Assembly (NCBI GenBank): GCA_021845805.1
Contig: JAJZVD010000027.1
Coordinates: 1-48,481, forward strand
Direction: 5' to 3'
Length of the DNA: 48,481 nucleotides
Source of the DNA: Pseudomonadota bacterium
Lineage (GTDB): Bacteria; Pseudomonadota; Alphaproteobacteria; Rhodobacterales; Rhodobacteraceae
The notes below the pieces were generated by a model. That model ran no database searches. It was given only the letters and a program-made list of their open reading frames with translations, and had not been told where the DNA came from. Both the position numbers and the translations under genes were made by a program. Positions 26,678 through 33,065 of this stretch are shown here, in pieces (positions within the stretch are counted from its first letter, which is position 1; each line of letters begins with the position of its first letter).

Positions 26678-27646
26678 GGAGAGTGGCTCCTTCTTCGGAG
26701 GGTTGATGCGCGGGCGCGGCTGACCGCCCCGCAGGGATGAGGTGACTTCCTCAAGGGTCGCCACCCGGTCGGCCAGGCCGCGGTCCACCGCGTCCTGCCC
26801 GATGTAGGTCCGCGCCTCCGTGGCGCGGGCCTGCTGGTCCGTCATCCGCTCGCCGCGGCCCTGCCCGACGAGGTTCACGAACTGGTCGTAGAACTGGAAC
26901 ACCTCGGCCTGTAGATCGGCCTTCACGGCATCCGGCAGCGGCCCGAAGGGGTGCCCGTCCACCTTGTGCGCCCCGGCGAAGATCATCGTCGCCGTCAAGC
27001 CCTTGTTCGCCAGTTCCTTCGAGCGATCAACGTGCGTCAGCACCACACCGATGCTGCCGACGATGCTCGTCGGGCTGACGACGATCTCGCTCGCCTGCGA
27101 GGCGATGCCATAGGCGGCGCTCGCGGCCATGTCGTTCACGCACGCAATGACCGGCATCTTGGCCGCCAGCGCCCGGACCTTGGCGGCCACCGTGAACATG
27201 CCCGTGGCCTCGCCGCCCGGGCTGTCCATGTCGAGGACGAGGCCCCGCACCTTGCCCGCATCGAAGTCGGCCGACACATCGTCAAGCTGCTTCGCGATGC
27301 CCTCATAGCTGGTCATCCCCGAGTATGCGCCGATCCAGGCGCCCCGGTTGACGAGGCTGCCGATCACGGAGATCAGCGCCACCCCGTTGTCAACCCGGTA
27401 GGTCATCTGGGTCTTGCCGTCCGCAGCGCGGTTCGTCCCGACGAAGCGGGAGGCATCCGGGCCGAGCGGCGGCAGCGCGCCCCCGATAGGGATGCGCCCT
27501 TCCAGAACGTGCAGGATCACCTCCACCTTCGACGGGTGTAGCAGGAGCGGCCGCCCGAGGACGCGATCCGCGATATGGTGCAGCATCGCGCCCTCGGCCG
27601 CAGGCTGAACGAAGGAGGCCGGGCGGCCGCCGGTGGGTTCGGTCAT
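26252..27646 (-). CDS. phage head maturation protease (S49/SppA type) fused to scaffold domain
   Basis: The 464-aa protein has a ClpP/SppA-fold protease domain (about residues 80-310): ALISVIGSLVNRGAWIGAYSG, DMDSPGGEATGMF, VNDMAASAAYGIASQASEIVVSPTSIVGSIGVVLTHVD and ARTYIGQDAVDRGLADRV carry the serine and lysine expected in S49 phage proteases. From about residue 324 it is Ala-rich and helical, as in the scaffold part of such proteins. The start at 27646 has AGGAGG upstream. In a complete phage it cleaves scaffold and portal proteins during head assembly, but no portal or capsid gene flanks it here. Confidence 0.88.
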   Translation of the reverse strand: MTEPTGGRPASFVQPAAEGAMLHHIADRVLGRPLLLHPSKVEVILHVLEGRIPIGGALPPLGPDASRFVGTNRAADGKTQMTYRVDNGVALISVIGSLVNRGAWIGAYSGMTSYEGIAKQLDDVSADFDAGKVRGLVLDMDSPGGEATGMFTVAAKVRALAAKMPVIACVNDMAASAAYGIASQASEIVVSPTSIVGSIGVVLTHVDRSKELANKGLTATMIFAGAHKVDGHPFGPLPDAVKADLQAEVFQFYDQFVNLVGQGRGERMTDQQARATEARTYIGQDAVDRGLADRVATLEEVTSSLRGGQPRPRINPPKKEPLSMTTTTEAPNAGITQEAHAAAVATARAEGVAEGRRAGAPEATARIGAILNSEEAKGRETLASHFAFNTDMSADAAKAALGVAPKADAAAAAQPQPFLTDLAARYAQAGGVGGSPAVPGAAAADNEIVKGLTDATRTLIQRTH

Positions 27647-27912
27647 CTCAGGTCCCTCCTTGGAACGTCGAAATCAAAACCGGAATTTTTTTTCCGGAGA
27701 AACGGGCAAAAGGCGGGGGGTTGCCGCCCCGCGTCTGGATGGTGCCGCAGGGGGTCCCTAAAGGGGGTAGGCAGCCTCCCCATCGCATCATCCTGCTGCG
27801 CCTTGGGGCGCCGCAGGGTTGCCGCCCAGGCGCCCGGTATTGCGCGCTGGCCGGTCCGGGTCGGTGGGGTGGGGTCGGCCGGTCGGAGGCGTGGGATACC
27901 GCGATGGGTGGC

Positions 27913-27976
27913 GCGGAGGGGGCGAGGTCGGCCTTTGGGTTGGTCCCCCTCCGCCCGCAAGGCCTGGCGGAGGGGG
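27913..27976. repeat. three-arm alternative hairpin
   Basis: GCGGAGGGGG (27913-27922), its exact complement CCCCCTCCGC (27945-27954) and GCGGAGGGGG again (27967-27976) allow two mutually exclusive 10-bp stems, with loops of 22 and 12 nt. This is the geometry of an attenuator or RNA switch. In the minus direction it would lie in the 5' leader of the head protease gene. Confidence 0.5.
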
Positions 27977-28005
27977 TGCGCCCGCCCCTCAACGGGCGAC
28001 TTGAT

Positions 28006-28035
28006 GCGGCCGGGAAAAAGGAAAAAACCGGCCGC
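28006..28035 (-). terminator. hairpin at the end of the replication operon
   Basis: GCGGCCGG (28006-28013) and CCGGCCGC (28028-28035) form an 8-bp perfect stem. On the minus strand the 14-nt loop is pyrimidine-rich (TTTTTTCCTTTTTC). It lies just past the stop of the last operon gene (28042) and probably weakens or ends transcription there. Confidence 0.5.
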
Positions 28036-28041
28036 GCCATC

Positions 28042-28626
28042 TCAAATTTCGGGCAGATCGGTGTCCGCCGCGAGCACCGCCAGCGGCGAGGCATCCGGCC
28101 GCCGGGCAATCTCGACCCCGGCGCGTTCGAGCTTACGGATCGTGATTTCCTCGGACCTTTCGCCGGCGAGAATTTCGCGGTCGAGGTCGGCCAGCTTTTC
28201 GCGCTGCTCCGCGTCGGTGAGCGGGTTGCGTCCAAGCATCAGCTTCTCGAGCTGTTGGGCAATGACCTCGCGCAGCCGGTGGCGGTTAACCATGAGAAAA
28301 AGCGCGAAAAGCTGGTCGACTGCCGGCCCAAGGCTCAGCGCACGATCCTCGCCGACCAGCACGGGAAGTTCAAGCGCGCCATTGTGCATTCGCTCGATCA
28401 AATAATGGATGTTCAGTCTATCAATCGCCTCGGCGGAGCGCACGTCGAGCCAGGCGTCGAAAGCCGCCAACGTTTCCGCGAGCGGCCGCGGCGCGCATGC
28501 GGCCAAGGCGCGCGATGTACGCATGTGTTGGATCAAGCCGCGGATGTCATCGAGCTCCCGAAGCAGATCGTCGATATAGAACGCATCAGCCTTGGCAGCC
28601 CCGCCCCTGCGCATGCTCCCAATCAT
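28042..28626 (-). CDS. unknown helical protein, last gene of the element's main operon
   Basis: I do not recognise a family. The 194-aa protein is predominantly helical: YIDDLLRELDDIRGLIQHMR, VDQLFALFLMVNRHRLREVIAQQLEKLML and EQREKLADLDREILAGERSEEITIRKLERAGVEI. No catalytic motif is evident. The start at 28626 has GGAGG 8 nt upstream and overlaps the previous stop by ATGA, so it is translationally coupled. A longer upstream frame is a shadow. Confidence 0.65.
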   Translation of the reverse strand: MIGSMRRGGAAKADAFYIDDLLRELDDIRGLIQHMRTSRALAACAPRPLAETLAAFDAWLDVRSAEAIDRLNIHYLIERMHNGALELPVLVGEDRALSLGPAVDQLFALFLMVNRHRLREVIAQQLEKLMLGRNPLTDAEQREKLADLDREILAGERSEEITIRKLERAGVEIARRPDASPLAVLAADTDLPEI

Positions 28627-29066
28627 TGTACGTCCTCCTCTGCGAGAACGAGCGGAAGGTTGGCGCCGTTCGCTTTGGCAAACTTGATGGCGGCGCGCAG
28701 CACCAGGCTTGCGGCACCGGCTGCGCTTCCGGCCTCGGCGGCCTCGGCCAGCGCCTCCTCGCGGGCGGCGCGAAGTTGCCGAAGTTCGCCTTCGATGACC
28801 GCGGTTTGCGCGTCCTGATGATCCTTGAAGGTCGGGTACATGGCAGCTTTGTGCACCAACAGCGCGCGCTCCTTGTCGACGATCCGCTCTCGCAGGTCGG
28901 CCGCCCGGTCGGAGCAGAAACGCTGTTGCGCTCGATGCCGGTCGCGGATCGCGGCGAGGGCGGCGAGGCGCTCGGCCGGGGCGAGTTCGATGCCATCGAC
29001 AATGAGGCGCTCGGTCGGCACGGCGGGCTCGGGCAGCGGGGAGGGTGGCAGGTCGGGGGTCGGCAT
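28623..29066 (-). CDS. unknown coiled-coil protein
   Basis: The 147-aa protein begins MPTPDLPPSPLPEPAVPTER, a Pro-rich leader, followed by a long charged helix (ERLAALAAIRDRHRAQQRFC, then RERIVDKERALLVHKAAM, then EGELRQLRAAREEALAEAAE). It resembles small phage coiled-coil proteins in form but I cannot name it. I chose the start at 29066, with AAGGAG upstream. Its stop overlaps the next start (ATGA). Confidence 0.6.
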   Translation of the reverse strand: MPTPDLPPSPLPEPAVPTERLIVDGIELAPAERLAALAAIRDRHRAQQRFCSDRAADLRERIVDKERALLVHKAAMYPTFKDHQDAQTAVIEGELRQLRAAREEALAEAAEAGSAAGAASLVLRAAIKFAKANGANLPLVLAEEDVQ

Positions 29067-29142
29067 CGGGCGGTCTCCTTTGCGCCAACCTGCCGAAGGC
29101 ACCACCATCGCAACACCCCCAGGTTTCTGTGGCGCTCCCCTC

Positions 29143-29829
29143 TCAGCCGCCGCGCCGCCGCGCCTCGGTGATCATCGCGGCCAGAACGTCCGCGTTCGGC
29201 AGCGGGCGGGCCAGGTCGTTGGCGGCGATGTGCCACCAGCCTGCGCCCGGGTCGGGGAGCGGCGGCGGCGCGCGCAGATCTTTCAAGCGCGGCCAGACGG
29301 CGGCGAACCAAGCGTCGAAGTCGTCGCGCATCTTTCGGGCGGCGACCCTGGGCGCGAGGGAGGCGTAGCGCGGCATGCAGGCAAGGCGCGCCAGGGTCGC
29401 ACGGACCTCGGCGCGTCGAGCGGCCTCCGGCAAGCTGCGCCCGCTGCCGCGCAAGCCGAGCGCGGTCCCCAAGTCGTATCGGTCGCCCCGATCCTCGAGC
29501 AGCCATCGGCGCAGCACCGCGGCCGCCTCTCGCACCCGCCTGTCGGGGGCCGTCAAGCCGAAGTCGCCAAGCCGAAAGATCGCCGAGGCGATCTCGACGA
29601 CCGGCCGCAGGCGCAAGTCCTCTGGCCGGTCGTCGGCGAGGTCGACGGTGTAGATGCCGACCGATTGCGCCCGTGGTGCGATCCAGGCGGCCCTCGCGGG
29701 CGGCGGCAGGTGGTCGCTGTCGATGAGCGCACCGGGCCATCGCTCGCCCTGCTCGGGCCACGCGCTGCGGCAGGCGGCCACGATCCGGCGGGCGCGGGCG
29801 CCCGGGCCGCGCGGGGCGGGCGCGCTCAT
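29143..29829 (-). CDS. unknown 228-aa protein of the replication operon
   Basis: I do not recognise a family. It contains ALIDSDHLPPPARAAWIAPR, VGIYTVDLADDRPEDLRLRP and a C-terminal VAARKMRDDFDAWFAAVWPRLKDL, then WWHIAANDLARPLPNADVLA. Composition is that of a soluble protein. The start at 29829 overlaps the stop of the gene before it (ATGA, 29826-29829); in-frame codons further upstream lie within that gene. Confidence 0.6.
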   Translation of the reverse strand: MSAPAPRGPGARARRIVAACRSAWPEQGERWPGALIDSDHLPPPARAAWIAPRAQSVGIYTVDLADDRPEDLRLRPVVEIASAIFRLGDFGLTAPDRRVREAAAVLRRWLLEDRGDRYDLGTALGLRGSGRSLPEAARRAEVRATLARLACMPRYASLAPRVAARKMRDDFDAWFAAVWPRLKDLRAPPPLPDPGAGWWHIAANDLARPLPNADVLAAMITEARRRGG

Positions 29830-30275
29830 GCCGCGCCCCCTTCGCGCTCTTCCGCCGAGCCGACAGGTGGGTCGTCCGGCGCTACCGCGCCGAGGCGGCG
29901 AACCCCCGCGGCATGCCATGCGATGCGGCTGCGCCGCTCACCGCGCAGCTTCGCGATCTCGGAGCGCACTTTGTCGGTGAAGGCGCGGACCAGTACGTCC
30001 ATGTCGGCCGCGCCGATGCCGCGTGCCCCCAGACGGGCGCGCAGCCGCCGAACGGTTTCGCGCCAGATCGCTGCGGCGTCATCGGGCTGACCGAGCGCAA
30101 GGTGACGCGCGACCGCCATCGCGGTCGGCCGAATTCCGAATTCGGGGAACCACGCAAGCATCGCATCGAGGCTCAAGCCCATTTTGTCGCTGGCCGGCGC
30201 GCCGACATATTCTTCGAACGACATGATCCGAGCGTGGCGTTTCGACCGCTTGGGAAAATGCAAAACCTCACCCAT
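29826..30275 (-). CDS. unknown 149-aa protein
   Basis: The protein (MGEVLHFPKRSKRHARIMSF, then EEYVGAPASDKMGLSLDAML) is basic at its N-terminus and ends in a charged Ala/Glu-rich tail. The middle part (AMAVARHLALGQPDDAAAIWRETVRRLRARL) is helical. No known domain is evident. The start at 30275 sits inside the last codons of the replication gene, using GAGGAGG there as ribosome site, so it is coupled to that gene. Confidence 0.6.
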   Translation of the reverse strand: MGEVLHFPKRSKRHARIMSFEEYVGAPASDKMGLSLDAMLAWFPEFGIRPTAMAVARHLALGQPDDAAAIWRETVRRLRARLGARGIGAADMDVLVRAFTDKVRSEIAKLRGERRSRIAWHAAGVRRLGAVAPDDPPVGSAEEREGGAA

Positions 30276-31572
30276 TTGCCGCCTCCTCGTTTTCATCATC
30301 ATCCTGCTGTTTTGAATTGTGGCCGCAGAGATTGGCGTAATTCAGAAGTTGGCTTTTGAATTGCCTGCCCGCAGCGATTGTCTCATTACCTCCAAGCCCG
30401 CAAAGTCTGGAAATTCTACGCACGAAGTCTCCGTGCATATAGACCCCATCCTCCCATTCCAAACTTGAACTGGTGATCAATCGAAAGGCGTCAGCCGCTG
30501 CGGCCGCTGCCGCACCCTCGGCATCTTCGGCGAACTCAGAGCGGATAAATCCTTCGCGGATATTTTTGACATATTCCCTCGCCAATTGAAAATCGGAAAG
30601 TTTATCGCCCCCCCAGAAATGCTCTTGGCGCAAGAAATTCCAGTCCTCCGCATGCAACTCGACAATCTGCTGCGTGATGCCTAGCAGCGCCGCCTCGCGC
30701 GTTTCTGCGGCCGCTCGCTCTTCCGCGTCGATCCGCGCCAGGTCTTCGAGCGTGAGCGGGCGGCCGTCCTGATCTTCGTCGCCGACGCAGGAGTAGGAAG
30801 CCGACACAGGGGGAAAGTCTTCGAGCAGGTCGTCATGACCGTCGCGGGTGCTAGGCGCGTCATGCGCCGACGCGCCCGCGTCGTTGTCTACCAGAGACGC
30901 AGACCCATGAGCTACATCAAGGGGCGTTGGGCGCGCGCTGAGCGCGCCCACGCCTTGAGTGTTCGTCAGTGTGTTCACCTGTGTGTTCGGTCCGCTAGCT
31001 AGCGGGGTTTTCGCGGCTGAATAGCGGGGTTTTCGGGGCTGATCAGCGGAGTTTTCACCCATAAAACCCCGCTGGCCAGCGGGGTTTTCTTCGGCAACAA
31101 AACCCCGCTCACTGGCGGGGTTTTTTCCCCTCCCTTTGCTGGCGACGATGTTCTCGTGAGCCAAGCCACGGAAGCCGTCAGACCTCGTTTCCGGCTTCAC
31201 GATCCAACCGATACGGTGGGTCTGGCCCCGGCCGCGACCGTATTGGACGCGAAGGTGCCCGGCCTTGTCCAATTTCTGGATCGCCCGCGAAACCGTGTCG
31301 GTAGACAACCCGGTTGCGTCCGCAATTGTCGAAATGGAGACTTCAGCAACCCCGCTTTCGAAATTCACGTGCATCGCGATCAGGCCGCCGATCTGCGCGG
31401 CGTGTTGCGGGAGCGAGAAGTCAAGGAGTACCTGCCGCATGACGAAGGTGTCGCGTTCCCCCAGGAACTGCGCCACGTCGCTCCAGTGCGGCGAGGTGCG
31501 GGCGGCGCGTCTCTTGCCACGCTCTGCCGTCGCGCTGGTGCCCGAACTTTCGTGGTCAGCGTCACTCGCCAT
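30268..31572 (-). CDS. HTH replication-initiator-like protein (lambda O-like layout)
   Basis: The 434-aa protein has an N-terminal winged-helix of HTH_36 type (about residues 20-115: FVMRQVLLDFSLPQHAAQIG, STIADATGLSTDTVSRAIQKLDKAGHLRVQYGRGRGQTHRIGWIV), then a repetitive linker (about 145-190: KNPASERGF, ENPAGQRGF) encoded by the repeat array at 31001-31125, and a C-terminal region of less GC-rich DNA (about 290-434). This order matches phage initiators such as lambda O. Start 31572 overlaps the PC4-like gene by 11 nt; ATG 31584 is four codons earlier. Function is inferred from layout. Confidence 0.72.
   Translation of the reverse strand: MASDADHESSGTSATAERGKRRAARTSPHWSDVAQFLGERDTFVMRQVLLDFSLPQHAAQIGGLIAMHVNFESGVAEVSISTIADATGLSTDTVSRAIQKLDKAGHLRVQYGRGRGQTHRIGWIVKPETRSDGFRGLAHENIVASKGRGKNPASERGFVAEENPAGQRGFMGENSADQPRKPRYSAAKTPLASGPNTQVNTLTNTQGVGALSARPTPLDVAHGSASLVDNDAGASAHDAPSTRDGHDDLLEDFPPVSASYSCVGDEDQDGRPLTLEDLARIDAEERAAAETREAALLGITQQIVELHAEDWNFLRQEHFWGGDKLSDFQLAREYVKNIREGFIRSEFAEDAEGAAAAAAADAFRLITSSSLEWEDGVYMHGDFVRRISRLCGLGGNETIAAGRQFKSQLLNYANLCGHNSKQQDDDENEEAANG
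31001..31125. repeat. iteron-like array, probable replication origin
   Basis: Seven copies of a 11-12-bp unit lie inside the replication gene. Direct copies of AGCGGGGTTTTC start at 31001, 31023 and 31045 (the last with one change), exactly 22 bp apart. Further direct copies are at 31078 and 31114 (GGCGGGGTTTTT). Inverted copies AAAACCCCGCT lie at 31063-31073 and 31099-31109. The last four form two 26-bp palindromes 36 bp apart; the first (31063-31088) is perfect. This is the pattern of initiator-binding iterons. A set of bidirectional terminators is the alternative reading. Confidence 0.7.
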
Positions 31573-31786
31573 TCTCGCCCCCATTCCCGTCGGCCACCTC
31601 GATCATCGCCGCGGCGATCTGCCGGGCGAGGTCGGGCGCGACGGCCAGGCCTTGCTTGCCCGGGCGCCACTCGTCTCCCTCGCGAAAGAACAAGCGAACG
31701 TTCACGAATTGCTGCCCGGCGAAGGTCTTCCGCTCGATGCGGAATTCCTCGCGCGCGTTCTTTTCGATGGTCACCATCTCTCCCAT
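31562..31786 (-). CDS. PC4/p15-like single-strand DNA-binding protein
   Basis: The 74-aa protein (VTIEKNAREEFRIERKTFAG, then VNVRLFFREGDEWRPGKQGL and a C-terminal helix LARQIAAAMIEVAD) has the strand-then-helix pattern of the transcriptional coactivator p15/PC4 family, which binds single-stranded DNA. The start at 31786 has GAGG upstream and is 1 nt from the AlpA stop. Lying directly before the replication gene, it may bind melted origin DNA. That role is inference. Confidence 0.7.
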   Translation of the reverse strand: MGEMVTIEKNAREEFRIERKTFAGQQFVNVRLFFREGDEWRPGKQGLAVAPDLARQIAAAMIEVADGNGGENGE

Positions 31787-31787
31787 T

Positions 31788-32045
31788 TCAGCGCCTCGCC
31801 TCCGACGCAATGCGATTTGCGTTCACCCGCGCCTGTGGCGCACCAGCCGCGTCGGGCGGACTTTGGTGCTCTGCTTTCGCAGCCTCCCAAGCCTCAAGAT
31901 TGGAAATTCTCCAACGCACGCAGCCTGGCGAAAGACGAACTGGTTTCGGAAAGGTCGGATCGGACGATAGCCAGTTTCGTATCGTAAACGGGCTAACACC
32001 GTAGCGCTCCGCGACTTCCGGGTACCTCAGAAATTGCACACCCAT
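31788..32045 (-). CDS. AlpA/MerR-like HTH regulator or excisionase
   Basis: The 85-aa protein (MGVQFLRYPEVAERYGVSPF, then TIRNWLSSDPTFPKPVRLSP) is a typical AlpA-family phage regulator with an HTH of the MerR superfamily. AlpA proteins activate integrase or replication genes in P4-like satellites, PICIs and cryptic prophages, or act as excision factors. GGAG lies 6 nt before the start at 32045. It is the first gene of a leftward operon of seven genes and is divergent from the Rmf-domain gene. Confidence 0.82.
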   Translation of the reverse strand: MGVQFLRYPEVAERYGVSPFTIRNWLSSDPTFPKPVRLSPGCVRWRISNLEAWEAAKAEHQSPPDAAGAPQARVNANRIASEARR

Positions 32046-32078
32046 TTAAAGCTCCTTTAAACGCCTTCATATGCCGCT

Positions 32079-32636
32079 ATGGCGGAGCTTTACCGCTCGT
32101 GGCAAGAGCCAATTCACCCTCTGATCTGCATCACGTGGGCTTTTACACTGGCGAAACAGCCTTTCGCACCGGGTGCCGCAGTTAGGGGCGCAAGCCACCG
32201 CCTCGGCACCGCCGACAAACTGGCCGCCATCGCAGGGGGCGCCGCCTCGGCCCCGGCGCAGATCGCGGACCAGCGGGCCGAGCAGCAGGCGCAGCGCGCG
32301 GACTTCACCCGCGAGGATGACCGGGAGGCCCAGCAGGTCGATAGGCAGGCCGCCCAGGGCGATGACGCGGCGGGGGCGGCAACCACCAAGGCCGACCCCA
32401 AGAAGGCCGCAGGCGGCGAAAATTCGGGGGTCGGCGAGGCCGACAAGGCCGACGCCGGGGACGACGAGCCGCCCGTGTCCGACGAGGACGCGCAGCGGGC
32501 CTATGAGCGCGGCGTTGTCGCCGGGCGTCGGGGCATGAAGCCCAGCCTCTGCCCGGCCGAATACCGCGCCGCCCAGCGCCTGTTCGATGCCTGGAACGAG
32601 GGGCACGCCGTGGGCGTGGCCGAGGCGCGCGAATGA
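32079..32636 (+). CDS. Rmf/CrpP-like domain protein, start uncertain
   Basis: The 185-aa frame ends with AYERGVVAGRRGMKPSLCPAEYRAAQRLFDAWNEGHAVG, which matches the pattern of ribosome modulation factor (RG..AG..G....CP......W..G). Rmf binds 70S ribosomes and drives dimerisation. The middle (about 45-130) is Ala/Gln/Asp-rich and disordered-looking and includes copy 2 of the 21-bp repeat. The first 40 codons look less like protein and ATG 32079 has no ribosome site, so the 5' end may be truncated or the start wrong. The stop overlaps the next gene (ATGA). Confidence 0.55.
   Translation: MAELYRSWQEPIHPLICITWAFTLAKQPFAPGAAVRGASHRLGTADKLAAIAGGAASAPAQIADQRAEQQAQRADFTREDDREAQQVDRQAAQGDDAAGAATTKADPKKAAGGENSGVGEADKADAGDDEPPVSDEDAQRAYERGVVAGRRGMKPSLCPAEYRAAQRLFDAWNEGHAVGVAEARE
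32410..32430 (+). repeat. 21-bp direct repeat, copy 2
   Basis: Identical to 25950-25970 and in the same orientation, 6,460 bp away. Here it lies inside the Rmf-domain gene and encodes GGENSG. Confidence 0.6.
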
Positions 32637-32899
32637 CCGATGCGGTGAGCATCGAGGCCGACCGCCTTCGCCGGGTGATTGCCCGGCGGATCGCGGCGGC
32701 GATCAACCTCGGCCCGGTCGAGCGGGCGGAAATGGCCGCGGCCATGAACATCGCGCCGACCCGCCTGTCCCGCATTGCCAAGGGCTCGAGCGACATCAGC
32801 GGGGTCGAACTGATCCTGGCCGCCCGCTTCCTCGGCGTCCCGGTCGGCTCCCTGACAGGCGAAGTCAGCCCGCCGCCCGCCGCCTTCCGCCGGAAATGA
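32633..32899 (+). CDS. XRE-family HTH regulator
   Basis: The 88-aa protein has a Cro/CI-type helix-turn-helix (RAEMAAAMNIAPTRLSRIAKGSSDISGVELILAARFLGVPVGSL). It is coupled to the preceding Rmf-domain gene by ATGA and precedes the integrase by 166 nt. It is a good candidate for the element's repressor or control protein. The 166 nt that follow hold a start-lacking frame from 32959 that I do not accept as a gene. Confidence 0.8.
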   Translation: MTDAVSIEADRLRRVIARRIAAAINLGPVERAEMAAAMNIAPTRLSRIAKGSSDISGVELILAARFLGVPVGSLTGEVSPPPAAFRRK

Positions 32900-33065
32900 C
32901 AGGCGCCCGCGCACAGCGCGCGGGCCGCCATCCCCCAGCCACAGAACGAACCATCTGGATGCCCGCCGAACTTCACCCTAGGCTTGCCGCGTTCCTGCGC
33001 GCCCTCGCCGCCCACCAGAGGCGCGAGGCCGGGGACATGCTGATTGGAGGAAGGGAAGGCCCCGA

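Larger units (their letters stand above)
27647..28041. other. 395-bp structured intergenic region
   Basis: No gene is supported on either strand; frames covering it are Pro/Arg/Gly-rich shadows. It contains competing hairpins at 27913-27976, a repeated GGGTTGCCGCCC (27718-27729 and 27816-27827), a short inverted repeat CCGGAA/TTCCGG at about 27680-27697 and G-rich runs near 27860-27900. It may form the leader of the head protease gene or encode an RNA. Confidence 0.4.

Noticed and set aside
27860-27905. G-quadruplex-like G runs in the intergenic region
   Set aside because: Runs are uneven and interrupted, and G runs are common at this GC content; the exact three-arm hairpin next to it is a better-supported structure.
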